Shown: positions 53,219-62,449 of the stretch, piece after piece | Position numbering within the stretch: position 1 is the first letter of the stretch | Layout: every line of letters begins with the position of its first letter | DNA from: an uncultured Anaerotruncus sp. | Lineage (GTDB): Bacteria; Bacillota; Clostridia; Oscillospirales; Acutalibacteraceae | Assembly: GCA_900539775.1 (NCBI GenBank) | Contig: UQDL01000001.1 | Span: forward strand, 62,001-126,000 | Direction of reading: 5' to 3' | Length of the DNA stretch: 64,000 nucleotides | Translations under genes and position numbers: made by a program | Notes under the pieces: model-generated | Database searches by the model: none | What the model was told of the DNA's origin: nothing | What the model saw: the letters and a program-made list of their open reading frames with translations, nothing else

Positions 53219-53689
53219 TCAATACCTGAAATGAGCAAATGCTTTGTTTGCTTCTGCCATTTTATGTGTATCATCACACTTCTTAACTGCACCGCCGGTT
53301 TTATTAACGGCATCCATGATTTCTGCAGCAAGGCGTTCCTTCATTGTTCTTTCGGAACGCTGGCGTGAATATGCTGTTATCCAGCGCAAGCCCAAAGTTT
53401 GGCGCCTTTCGGGGCGAACTTCAAGCGGAACCTGGTAAGTTGCACCGCCGACACGGCGAGCCTTTACCTCAAGAACGGGCATAACATTTTCCATAGCAGC
53501 TTCAAAAGTTTCTAACGGATCGTTGCCTGTTTTTTCTTTAATGATGTCAAATGCACCGTAAACGATTTTCTGTGCGACACCTTTTTTTCCATCATACATG
53601 ATGTTGTTGATAAGACGGGTTACCAGCTTTGAATTATAAAGCGGATCCGGCAAAACATCACGCTTAGCGATTTGGCCTCTTCTTGGCAT
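53219..53689 (-). CDS. rpsG: 30S ribosomal protein S7
   Basis: A 156-residue protein starting MPRRGQIAKRDVLPDPLYNS, with GGATYQVPLEVRPERR and the C-terminal region KMAEANKAFAHFRY. It nucleates the head of the small subunit and usually represses its operon when in excess. AAGGAGGG precedes the ATG. Confidence 0.98.
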   Translation of the reverse strand: MPRRGQIAKRDVLPDPLYNSKLVTRLINNIMYDGKKGVAQKIVYGAFDIIKEKTGNDPLETFEAAMENVMPVLEVKARRVGGATYQVPLEVRPERRQTLGLRWITAYSRQRSERTMKERLAAEIMDAVNKTGGAVKKCDDTHKMAEANKAFAHFRY

Positions 53690-53818
53690 CTTCGCTTCCC
53701 TCCTTCATAAATTTAATGAGTTCATAGGTACTCGGTTTTTCCGTGGAGTCAACAAGTAGGCTATACCGCATATATATAATATAAGGTATAAACTATTGTT
53801 TTATCCTAAATGAGCTGC

Positions 53819-54241
53819 TTATTTCTTCGCAGCCTTCGGCTTCTTAGCGCCGTACTTAGAGCGGCTTTGCATTCTGCCGTTAACGCCCTGAGTATCAAGA
53901 GTGCCGCGAATGATGTGGTAACGCACACCGGGAAGATCCTTAACACGGCCGCCGCGAACCATTACTACGGAGTGCTCCTGAAGGTTGTGACCAACGCCGG
54001 GGATGTATGCGGAAACCTCCATGCCGTTTGTTAAACGAACACGGGCGATTTTACGAAGAGCAGAGTTCGGCTTCTTCGGGGTTGCTGTTTTAACAGCGGT
54101 GCACACACCACGCTTTTGAGGAGAGCAGTTATCGTTCATAACGTTCTTCTTGGTATTGAGGCTCTTTAAAAGTGCAGGTGCTTTTGCCTTTTTCTCAACA
54201 GACTTTCTGCCTGTTCTTACTAATTGGTTAAAGGTAGGCAA
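53819..54241 (-). CDS. rpsL: 30S ribosomal protein S12
   Basis: A 140-residue decoding-centre protein. It starts with TTG at 54241: the codon sits just before PTFNQLVRTGRKS, the invariant N terminus, and AGAAAGGAG lies upstream. Upstream in-frame codons belong to no S12. TPKKPNSALRK holds the lysines in the form seen in streptomycin-sensitive strains, and GVRYHIIRGTLD is intact. Confidence 0.97.
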   Translation of the reverse strand: MPTFNQLVRTGRKSVEKKAKAPALLKSLNTKKNVMNDNCSPQKRGVCTAVKTATPKKPNSALRKIARVRLTNGMEVSAYIPGVGHNLQEHSVVMVRGGRVKDLPGVRYHIIRGTLDTQGVNGRMQSRSKYGAKKPKAAKK

Positions 54242-54332
54242 TAGTTTATATCTCCTTTCTGCAAAATTTACACGCAATAATATGCGCATACACTGCGGTT
54301 TCATTGTTTATGAAGCCGCCGTATATACGCAC

Positions 54333-54365
54333 ATATTGAGGCGGGCCGAAGGCCTGCCTCAATAT
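54333..54365 (-). promoter_or_regulatory. Strong UUCG-capped hairpin between rpoC and rpsL
   Basis: Arms of 15 bases (atattgaggcgggcc and its inverse with one G-U) close on a C(UUCG)G loop when read as minus-strand RNA. It is not followed by a T-tract, so it is not an ordinary terminator. It may be an RNA-processing or attenuation site setting the ratio of polymerase to ribosomal proteins. Confidence 0.55.
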
Positions 54366-54443
54366 TTTGTGCAACTGTGACAAATTAACCGAATTTATTT
54401 GTGCAAAGCGGCATCAGCCGTGCTCACACAGTTATCAATTATA

Positions 54444-57400
54444 TCACTCTGACATACTATTTGTCAACAATTTTTGTAATTGTTCAAGGTTTAATGTTTC
54501 CTCAAAGCCCTCAGAAGTAAGATAGCTTGGCATAACATCAACATCGCGGAAAACATCCATGCCTGTGCCGGCGGGAACAAGCTTACCGATGATAACATTT
54601 TCCTTGAGGCCGATAAGAGGATCAACCTTGCCTTTGATTGCAGCATCGGTAAGAACTCTTGTTGTTTCCTGGAATGATGCAGCCGAAAGGAATGAATCCG
54701 TTGCAAGCGAAGCTTTTGTGATACCCATAAGAATCGGGATATAGGTTGCCTTTTTAAGATCTGCCTCACCTGCTGCGATGCGGGCATCAATTGCCTCATT
54801 AGCTTCATCAACGGCAGAAACATCAACCATTGTGCCGGAAACAAGATCTGTGTCGCCCGAATCATCAACGGTGCACTTCTTAAGCATCTGGCGAACAATA
54901 ACCTCAATATGCTTATCGTTTACATCAACACCCTGAGTACGGTAAGCGAACTGAACTTCTTGAATAAGATAATTATAAACAGCTTCTTCACCGAGAATTG
55001 CAAGAACATCATGCGGATTCTTAGAGCCGTAAGTAAGCTCTTGACCCTTTTTAACATGTGCGCCTTCCGTGATTTCTTCACGAATTCTGAAGCCGTAAGG
55101 AACAAGGTATTTGCGCTCTTCCATAGTGTCGCTGTTTGTAACAACAATATGGTTTGCCTTTTTAACCTCTTCAAATCTTACTACGCCGTCAATTTCCGAA
55201 AGAATTGCATATTGCTTAGGCTTACGAGCCTCAAACAATTCCTCAACACGGGGAAGACCCTGAGTAATATCCTCACCGCCTGCGATACCGCCGGTGTGGA
55301 AGGTTCTCATTGTAAGCTGAGTGCCCGGCTCACCGATTGACTGAGCGGCGATGATGCCGACAGCCTCACCAACCTGAACAGGCTCATTAAATGCAAGGTT
55401 TGAACCATAGCACTTGCGGCAAACACCGTGATGCGATTTACAGGTGATAAGAGAGCGAATTTTAACCTCAGTGATTCCTGCATCAACAATTTTATCGGCT
55501 ATTTCCTTAGTCATCATAACATCCGGAGAAGCAATAACCTCGCCGGTTGCGGGATCGCAAATTGCCTCAAGCGGGAAGCGGCCGATAAGGCGTTCCTTAA
55601 GAGATTCAAGTTCACGGTTACCATCCATAATTGCTTTTACAACTATGCCCTCTTTGCACTTGCAATCGTCATCACGGATGATAACATCCTGAGAAACATC
55701 TACAAGGCGGCGGGTAAGGTAACCCGAGTCTGCCGTACGAAGTGCCGTATCCGTAAGACCTTTACGAGCACCACGAGAAGAAATGAAGTATTCCAAAATG
55801 TTAAGGCCTTCACGATAGTTTGCCTTAATGGGAATTTCAATTGTTTTACCGGCTGTATTTGCGATAAGGCCGCGCATGCCTGCAAGCTGACGAAGCTGAG
55901 CAGTACTGCCGCGGGCACCGGAATCTACCATCATGTGGATGGGGTTATGAGTTCCGTCAAAGTTTGAAGTGAGCTCATTTGTAACCTTATTTGTGCAATC
56001 CTCCCAAGCCTTAATAACGGCGGAAGAACGCTCTTCATTTGTGATAAGACCATAGTTGTAATTCATTGTGATCTCATCAACCTGCTTTTCTGCTTCATCA
56101 AGGAAAGTCTTTTTGGCATCCGGAATAAGCGCATCGCAAACGGCAACAGTGGTGCCTGAAACGGTGGAATACTTATAGCCCTGTGCCTTGATATGATCAA
56201 GAGCAACGGAAGCAACGGAAACACCGTGAGTTGCAATAAGCTTATCAACAATTTGGCCAAGCTGCTTTTTCTTAACAACAAAGCTGATTTCAAGCTTAAA
56301 TTCATTTTCCGCAACAGAGCGATCAACAAAGCCCAAATCCTGCGGAATCGGGTTATTAAAGATTACTCTGCCGATTGTGGTTATAACAACAGCGCTGCGA
56401 GTGCTGCCGTTTTCTTCTTTTGAGAAACGGATTTTAACGGGAGAATGCATACCGAGAGAGCCCTCTTGATATGCCATCATAGCCTCGTCCTTATCTCTGT
56501 AAATATTATATGCTTTATAGATTGAGAAATCTGCTTCAAGCTCTGAATCCTTTTCATCCGTAAGGATTTGAGAATCATCAAATCTGCCTGCAACAAGCTT
56601 TCTTACATCTTGGAAATCAATTTCCTCTGTTCTGTTTTCATCCTTAAAGAACTTCGGCTGGCCGGGCTCGCCCTCTTTTATCATTGTAAGATAGTAAGAG
56701 CCGATAACCATATCCTGAGTGGGAACGGTAACGGGTTTACCGTCTGAAGGCTTAAGAAGATTGTTTGCGGCAAGCATAAGGAGGCGTGCCTCTGCCTGAG
56801 CTTCTGCCGAAAGCGGAACGTGAACGGCCATTTGGTCGCCGTCGAAGTCGGCGTTAAATGCAGTACAAGCAAGAGGATGAAGCTTAATGGCTCTGCCCTC
56901 AACAAGAACCGGCTCAAATGCCTGAATACCAAGGCGGTGAAGTGTGGGAGCACGGTTAAGCATAACCGGATGATCCTTAATAACAACCTCAAGAGCATCC
57001 CATACTGCGGGATCCTGCGCTCTTTCAACCTTTTTTCTTGCGGATTTAATATTTGAAGCTGCGCCTGTGGCAACAAGACGCTTCATAACGAAGGGCTTAA
57101 ACAGCTCTATAGCCATTTCCTTGGGGAGGCCGCACTGATGCATTTTAAGCTCAGGGCCTACAACGATAACGGAACGGCCGGAATAGTCTACACGCTTACC
57201 GAGAAGGTTTTGACGGAAACGACCCTGCTTACCTTTAAGCATATCGGAAAGAGACTTAAGCGGGCGATTGCTTGGGCCTGTTACCGGGCGGCCTCTTCTG
57301 CCGTTATCGATAAGGGCATCAACAGCCTCTTGAAGCATTCTCTTTTCGTTTCTTACAATAATATCGGGTGCGCCAAGCTCAAGGAGCCTTTTAAGACGGT

Positions 57401-58196
57401 TATTTCTGTTTATAACTCTTCTGTAAAGATCATTAAGATCGGATGTGGCAAATCTGCCGCCGTCAAGCTGAACCATCGGGCGAATATCGGGAGGAATTAC
57501 GGGAATAACATCCATAATCATCCATTCAAGCTTATTGCCGCTCTTATAGAAAGCATCAACAACATCAAGCCTTTTAAGAATACGCACTCTTTTTTGGCCT
57601 GTTGCGGTTTCAAGCTCTGCGGTAAGTTCTGCACGAAGCTGCTCAACATCAATATCCTGAAGCAGCTTTTTAACAGCCTCTGCGCCCATGCCTGCCTGGA
57701 AATCATCCTCATATCTCTCTCTCATTTCGGCATATTCTTTTTCATTAAGAATTTGCATTTTTTCAAGAGGGGTATCGCCGGGATCGGTTACAATATAAAG
57801 TGCAAAATAAAGCACTTTTTCAAGATAGCGAGGGCTTATATCAAGCACAAGACCGAGGCGGCTCGGAATTCCCTTGAAATACCAAATATGAGAGACGGGA
57901 GCAGCAAGCTCTATGTGGCCCATACGCTCACGGCGAACCTTTGAGCGTGTGATTTCAACACCGCAGCGCTCGCAGACTTTGCCTTTGTAGCGAACTCTTT
58001 TGTATTTACCGCAATGGCATTCCCAGTCCTTCGTGGGGCCGAAAATCTTTTCGCAATAAAGGCCGTCTTTTTCCGGCTTAAGAGTTCTGTAATTTATGGT
58101 TTCGGGCTTTGTTACCTCGCCGTAAGACCAAGCACGGATCTGTTCCGGAGAGGCAAGACCGATTTTTATTGAATTGAATTCACTGTTTTTTTCCAT
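54444..58196 (-). CDS. rpoC: RNA polymerase beta' subunit
   Basis: A 1250-residue subunit. The N-terminal zinc site (CHCGKYKRVRYKGKVCERCG) begins near residue 60, the catalytic NADFDGDQMAVH near 450, and a second zinc site includes CRKCYG. Length is in the range for Clostridia without a long insertion. AAGGAGTG precedes the ATG; rpoB ends 51 bases upstream. Confidence 0.98.
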   Translation of the reverse strand: MEKNSEFNSIKIGLASPEQIRAWSYGEVTKPETINYRTLKPEKDGLYCEKIFGPTKDWECHCGKYKRVRYKGKVCERCGVEITRSKVRRERMGHIELAAPVSHIWYFKGIPSRLGLVLDISPRYLEKVLYFALYIVTDPGDTPLEKMQILNEKEYAEMRERYEDDFQAGMGAEAVKKLLQDIDVEQLRAELTAELETATGQKRVRILKRLDVVDAFYKSGNKLEWMIMDVIPVIPPDIRPMVQLDGGRFATSDLNDLYRRVINRNNRLKRLLELGAPDIIVRNEKRMLQEAVDALIDNGRRGRPVTGPSNRPLKSLSDMLKGKQGRFRQNLLGKRVDYSGRSVIVVGPELKMHQCGLPKEMAIELFKPFVMKRLVATGAASNIKSARKKVERAQDPAVWDALEVVIKDHPVMLNRAPTLHRLGIQAFEPVLVEGRAIKLHPLACTAFNADFDGDQMAVHVPLSAEAQAEARLLMLAANNLLKPSDGKPVTVPTQDMVIGSYYLTMIKEGEPGQPKFFKDENRTEEIDFQDVRKLVAGRFDDSQILTDEKDSELEADFSIYKAYNIYRDKDEAMMAYQEGSLGMHSPVKIRFSKEENGSTRSAVVITTIGRVIFNNPIPQDLGFVDRSVAENEFKLEISFVVKKKQLGQIVDKLIATHGVSVASVALDHIKAQGYKYSTVSGTTVAVCDALIPDAKKTFLDEAEKQVDEITMNYNYGLITNEERSSAVIKAWEDCTNKVTNELTSNFDGTHNPIHMMVDSGARGSTAQLRQLAGMRGLIANTAGKTIEIPIKANYREGLNILEYFISSRGARKGLTDTALRTADSGYLTRRLVDVSQDVIIRDDDCKCKEGIVVKAIMDGNRELESLKERLIGRFPLEAICDPATGEVIASPDVMMTKEIADKIVDAGITEVKIRSLITCKSHHGVCRKCYGSNLAFNEPVQVGEAVGIIAAQSIGEPGTQLTMRTFHTGGIAGGEDITQGLPRVEELFEARKPKQYAILSEIDGVVRFEEVKKANHIVVTNSDTMEERKYLVPYGFRIREEITEGAHVKKGQELTYGSKNPHDVLAILGEEAVYNYLIQEVQFAYRTQGVDVNDKHIEVIVRQMLKKCTVDDSGDTDLVSGTMVDVSAVDEANEAIDARIAAGEADLKKATYIPILMGITKASLATDSFLSAASFQETTRVLTDAAIKGKVDPLIGLKENVIIGKLVPAGTGMDVFRDVDVMPSYLTSEGFEETLNLEQLQKLLTNSMSE

Positions 58197-58247
58197 GTGG
58201 AAGCACTCCTTTATATATAATGTAATGCAGGTTAATCGGCCTGAAAA

Positions 58248-61200
58248 TTATTCTTCATCTTCATCAATATCCGAATCCGTGAACATATCGTCAAATTCGG
58301 AATCCTGGCCTGCTTCCTCGGCTTTTTCATCAGCATCTTCAAGGGTGTAGCCCTCGCTGTTTGAATCAAAGTCGTTTACTTCTGTAAAGGCATTGCTGTC
58401 TATCGGCTGAATTTCCGTGCCGTCATCAATATCCTGCTTAAGTTCAACCTCATTGCCGTCCTTATCATAAAGGCGGGTATCAAGGCCGAGAGCCTGAAGC
58501 TCTTTATAAAGAACCTTAAAGGATTCCGGAGTGCCGGCAGGCGGAATATTTTCGCCCTTAACAATTGCTTCGTAAGTTTTAACACGGCCTGTTACATCAT
58601 CCGATTTAACGGTGATGATTTCCTGCAGCGTGTAAGCTGCGCCGTAAGCCTCAAGTGCCCAAACTTCCATTTCACCGAAACGCTGGCCGCCGAACTGAGC
58701 TTTACCGCCGAGAGGCTGCTGCGTTACCATGCTGTAAGGACCGGTGGAACGAGCATGGATTTTATCATCAACAAGATGATGCAATTTAAGATAATACATA
58801 TAGCCGACGGTGATCGGGTTATCAAACTTTTCACCCGTTCTGCCGTCTGTAAGAACGGTTTTACCGTCTTCCGAAAGGCCTGCAAGTTTAAGACATTCGC
58901 GAATATCATCTTCGTGTGCACCGTCAAATACGGGTGTGCACATTTTCCAGCCGAGTGCCATTGCGGCATAGCCGAGATGCACCTCAAGCACCTGACCGAT
59001 ATTCATACGGGAAGGTACGCCGAGGGGGTTAAGAACGATATCGAGCGGACGACCGTCCGGAAGGAAAGGCATATCCTCTTGCGGAAGAACACGGGAAACA
59101 ACACCCTTGTTACCATGGCGGCCTGCCATCTTATCGCCGACCTGAATTTTTCTCTTTTGTGCTATATAAACACGAACAACTTTATTTACGCCGGGGCTGA
59201 GTTCATCGCAATTTGCACGGGTGAACACCTTAACATCAACAACGATGCCGTATTCGCCGTGAGGAACACGCATGGAGGTGTCTCTTACCTCTCTTGCCTT
59301 TTCGCCGAAAATTGCACGAAGCAATCTTTCCTCTGCGGTAAGCTCTGTTTCGCCCTTTGGAGTTACTTTGCCGACAAGAATATCACCGCTGTGAACCTCT
59401 GCGCCCACACGAATGATACCGTCTTCATCAAGATCTTTTAAAGCATCCTCGCCCACATTCGGAATATCTCTTGTGATTTCCTCCGGGCCGAGCTTAGTAT
59501 CTCTTGATTCAACATCATGCTCTTCAATATGGATGGAAGTGTAAACATCATCACGAACCATCTTTTCATTTATAAGAACAGCATCCTCATAGTTATAACC
59601 TTCCCAGGTCATAAAGCCGATAAGAGCATTTTTACCGAGCGAAACCTCGCCGTTGCAGGTTGCCGGGCCGTCTGCAATAACCTGTCCGTCCTCTACCTTT
59701 TGATGAAGAGAAACAATTGGGCGCTGATTGATGCAGGTGCCCTGGTTTGAGCCGCTGAACTTAACAAGATCATATCTGTCTACATCGCCTGTTTTAACAG
59801 TGATTTCGATTGATTCGGCATCAACTGCCGTTACGGTGCCTCCACGCTTTGCAACAACAACAACACCTGAGTCGTAAGCTGCTTTATATTCCATGCCGGT
59901 GCCTACAACTGGAGCTTCTGTTTTAAGAAGCGGAACTGCCTGGCGCTGCATGTTTGCGCCCATAAGAGCACGGTTTGCGTCGTCGTTTTCAAGGAAAGGA
60001 ATCATCGCCGTTGCAACGGAAACAACCATCTTAGGCGAAACATCCATATAATCTACTTTTTCCGGCTCGCAGGTAAGGAATTCATCCTTATGGCGGCAGG
60101 TTACACGCTTATTGAGGAATCTGCCGTTTTCATCGAGGGGCTCGTTTGCCTGAGCAACGGTGTAATTATCCTCAACATCGGCAGTCATATAAACAACCTC
60201 TGATGTTACGCAACCCGTTTCCTTATCAACTTTACGATAAGGAGCCTCAATGAAGCCGTATTCATTTAATCGGCTGTAGCAAGCAAGATAAGAGATAAGG
60301 CCGATGTTGGGGCCTTCGGGAGTTTCGATGGGGCACATTCTGCCATAGTGTGTGTAGTGAACATCACGAACCTCAAAGCCGGCACGATCTCTTGAAAGAC
60401 CGCCGGGGCCGAGGGCTGAAAGTCTTCTCTTATGAGTAAGCTCTGCAAGCGGATTGTTTTGATCCATAAATTGCGAAAGCGGAGAAGAGCCGAAGAATTC
60501 TTTGATAGCCGCAACAACGGGGCGGATATTGATGAGAGCCTGCGGAGTGATTGATTCCTCATCATCCTGCACCTGAAGAGTCATTCTTTCACGGATAACT
60601 CTTTCCATTCTGGAAAAGCCGATTCTGATTTGATTTTGAAGCAGCTCGCCCACCGCACGGATACGGCGGTTTCCGAGATGGTCTATATCATCGGTTACGC
60701 CAACGCCGCAAGCAAGATTTATGAGATAAGAAACCGTTGCGAAAATATCATCGATGATGATGTGCTTGGGGATAAGATCATCGCATCTGATTTGAATTTC
60801 TTCTTTAAGAGCTTCCTCATCATCGCCGCATTTTTCAAGAATTTCGGAAAGCACTCTGTAAGATACCTTTTCGTTTATGCCAAGCGGCTTGCAATCAAAG
60901 GAGATATATTTAGCAATATCAACCATGCCGTTTGAAACGATTTTAACCTCTTTGCCCTCTGCATCAACAAATGCATTCATAACGCCTGCATTTTCGATTT
61001 CAAGCGCCTTTTCCTCGCTGATAACTTCACCTGCATCTGCAAGGAATTCACCCTGAGGAGAAATGATGGGCTGGGTAAGAGTTTTGCCTGCAAGTCTGTC
61101 TGAAAGAGCAAGCTTTTTATTATATTTATATCTGCCGACTCTGGAAAGATCGTATCTGTGAGCATCAAAGAACAAGCCGTCAAGGTGAGCCTGTGCCGTT

Positions 61201-61949
61201 TCAAGAGTGGGAGGCTCGCCCGGACGCAGCTTTTTATAAACCTCAAGAAGCGCCTCTTCCGTGTTTTTAGTGGTGTCTTTCTCTATTGTGGCTTCAATTC
61301 TTTCATCGTTTCCGAAGAATTCACGGATTTCATCATCCGAACCGAGGCCGAGAGCGCGAAGGAATGTGGTTATAAAGATTTTTCTGTTTTTATCAATTCT
61401 TACATAGAAAAGATCATTTGCGTCTGTTTCATATTCAAGCCAAGCGCCTCTGTTTGGGATAACCGTGTTTGTGAAAAGCTCTTTACCGGTTTTATCATGA
61501 TCCATATGATAATAAACACCGGGTGAACGAACGAGCTGAGAAACAATGCATCTTTCCGCACCGTTAATAACGAATGTGCCTGCATCCGTCATAAGCGGAA
61601 AATCGCCCATATAAATTATATTTTCTTTAACTTCGCCTGTTTCCTTGTTTTGAAGGCGAGCCCTTACTTTGAGGGGTTTTGCATAAGTTACGTCTCTTGA
61701 TTTGCACTGTGCGATAGTGTACTTAGGGGCATCATCCATTGAATAATCGATGAAATCAAGCACAAGATTGCCCGTGTAGTCGGTGATGGGGCCGATATCG
61801 CGGAAAACCTCCTGCAAGCCCTCATCAAGAAACCACTGATAGGATTTCTTCTGCACCTCAATAAGATTAGGCATTGGCATAACCTCATTGATTTTAGCAA
61901 AGCTTTTCCTTGTTGTGGTGCCGAGCTGAACGTCCTTCACATTTACCAT
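58248..61949 (-). CDS. rpoB: RNA polymerase beta subunit
   Basis: A 1233-residue subunit with SPLSQFMDQNNPLAELTHKR and RLSALGPGGLSRDRAGFEV, whose rifampicin-contact residues match sensitive enzymes. The C terminus is strongly acidic (about 50 residues of Glu/Asp), as in several Clostridia. ATG at 61949 is preferred over a GTG at 61961 because GGAG is too close to the latter. rplJ/rplL are not upstream; a promoter lies directly before this gene. Confidence 0.98.
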   Translation of the reverse strand: MVNVKDVQLGTTTRKSFAKINEVMPMPNLIEVQKKSYQWFLDEGLQEVFRDIGPITDYTGNLVLDFIDYSMDDAPKYTIAQCKSRDVTYAKPLKVRARLQNKETGEVKENIIYMGDFPLMTDAGTFVINGAERCIVSQLVRSPGVYYHMDHDKTGKELFTNTVIPNRGAWLEYETDANDLFYVRIDKNRKIFITTFLRALGLGSDDEIREFFGNDERIEATIEKDTTKNTEEALLEVYKKLRPGEPPTLETAQAHLDGLFFDAHRYDLSRVGRYKYNKKLALSDRLAGKTLTQPIISPQGEFLADAGEVISEEKALEIENAGVMNAFVDAEGKEVKIVSNGMVDIAKYISFDCKPLGINEKVSYRVLSEILEKCGDDEEALKEEIQIRCDDLIPKHIIIDDIFATVSYLINLACGVGVTDDIDHLGNRRIRAVGELLQNQIRIGFSRMERVIRERMTLQVQDDEESITPQALINIRPVVAAIKEFFGSSPLSQFMDQNNPLAELTHKRRLSALGPGGLSRDRAGFEVRDVHYTHYGRMCPIETPEGPNIGLISYLACYSRLNEYGFIEAPYRKVDKETGCVTSEVVYMTADVEDNYTVAQANEPLDENGRFLNKRVTCRHKDEFLTCEPEKVDYMDVSPKMVVSVATAMIPFLENDDANRALMGANMQRQAVPLLKTEAPVVGTGMEYKAAYDSGVVVVAKRGGTVTAVDAESIEITVKTGDVDRYDLVKFSGSNQGTCINQRPIVSLHQKVEDGQVIADGPATCNGEVSLGKNALIGFMTWEGYNYEDAVLINEKMVRDDVYTSIHIEEHDVESRDTKLGPEEITRDIPNVGEDALKDLDEDGIIRVGAEVHSGDILVGKVTPKGETELTAEERLLRAIFGEKAREVRDTSMRVPHGEYGIVVDVKVFTRANCDELSPGVNKVVRVYIAQKRKIQVGDKMAGRHGNKGVVSRVLPQEDMPFLPDGRPLDIVLNPLGVPSRMNIGQVLEVHLGYAAMALGWKMCTPVFDGAHEDDIRECLKLAGLSEDGKTVLTDGRTGEKFDNPITVGYMYYLKLHHLVDDKIHARSTGPYSMVTQQPLGGKAQFGGQRFGEMEVWALEAYGAAYTLQEIITVKSDDVTGRVKTYEAIVKGENIPPAGTPESFKVLYKELQALGLDTRLYDKDGNEVELKQDIDDGTEIQPIDSNAFTEVNDFDSNSEGYTLEDADEKAEEAGQDSEFDDMFTDSDIDEDEE

Positions 61950-62116
61950 AAAGGTAATCACTCCGTTTCTTTGTAGATTACTGTAAAAATCAAAAATGCA
62001 CTTTCTGCCGCAACGGCGAAATTTCGCACAGCAGCTGATATCTTGCCGATTTTTGCGCCTGCTTTCGGCAGGTGCCTTTGCAAAAAGGGCACACTTTCCA
62101 TTTTTAGCGTGCTATT
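61950..62116 (-). promoter_or_regulatory. Structured leader of the rpoB operon
   Basis: On the minus strand the leader can form a stem tttttgc/gcaaaaa enclosing cctgc/gcagg (about 62051-62087), and a second small palindrome gcgaaatttcgc near 62016-62027. No known riboswitch is recognised. It may carry autoregulation or attenuation. Confidence 0.35.
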
Positions 62117-62145
62117 ATAATAAGCTTATGTATTTAATAAGTCAA
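62117..62145 (-). promoter_or_regulatory. Sigma-A promoter of the rpoB operon
   Basis: Minus-strand TTGACT (62140-62145), 17-base spacer, TATTAT (62117-62122), about 168 bases before rpoB. Confidence 0.65.
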
Positions 62146-62391
62146 TAAAAATTTTTTAAATATTTGAAAAAACAGGCCGATTTTTGAAAAGTTTTTGTTA
62201 CACTGCTCCGTGTGTTTTTAATTTTGAGGCAAAAAAGGACTTTTTCGGGCTTTAATACGGCGGCAAACGCAACAGATGCAAGCATTGATTTTTAATATTG
62301 CGGAAAAGCACGATTTACGCTTTGCGCATTTGCGCATTTTCTTGTCAATCTGAGTATTAAAATAAATAGCAGTTTTATTAGCAATTTTATC

Positions 62392-62420
62392 TTTTCATAC
62401 ACGCCGCAATCTGTTATAAT
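62392..62420 (+). promoter_or_regulatory. Probable promoter of the solute-binding protein gene
   Basis: TTTTCA (62392-62397), 17-base spacer, perfect TATAAT (62415-62420), 30 bases before the start. The stretch 62146-62391 between the divergent promoters holds nothing else that I can recognise. Confidence 0.55.
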
Positions 62421-62449
62421 ATTATAACTGAAAAATGTGGTGATGAATT

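Noticed and set aside
52900..53400. Frames antisense to fusA, rpoB and rpoC (up to 268 residues)
   Set aside because: They mirror conserved coding DNA on the other strand, lack ribosome sites and have Cys/Ile/Asn-rich composition typical of shadows.
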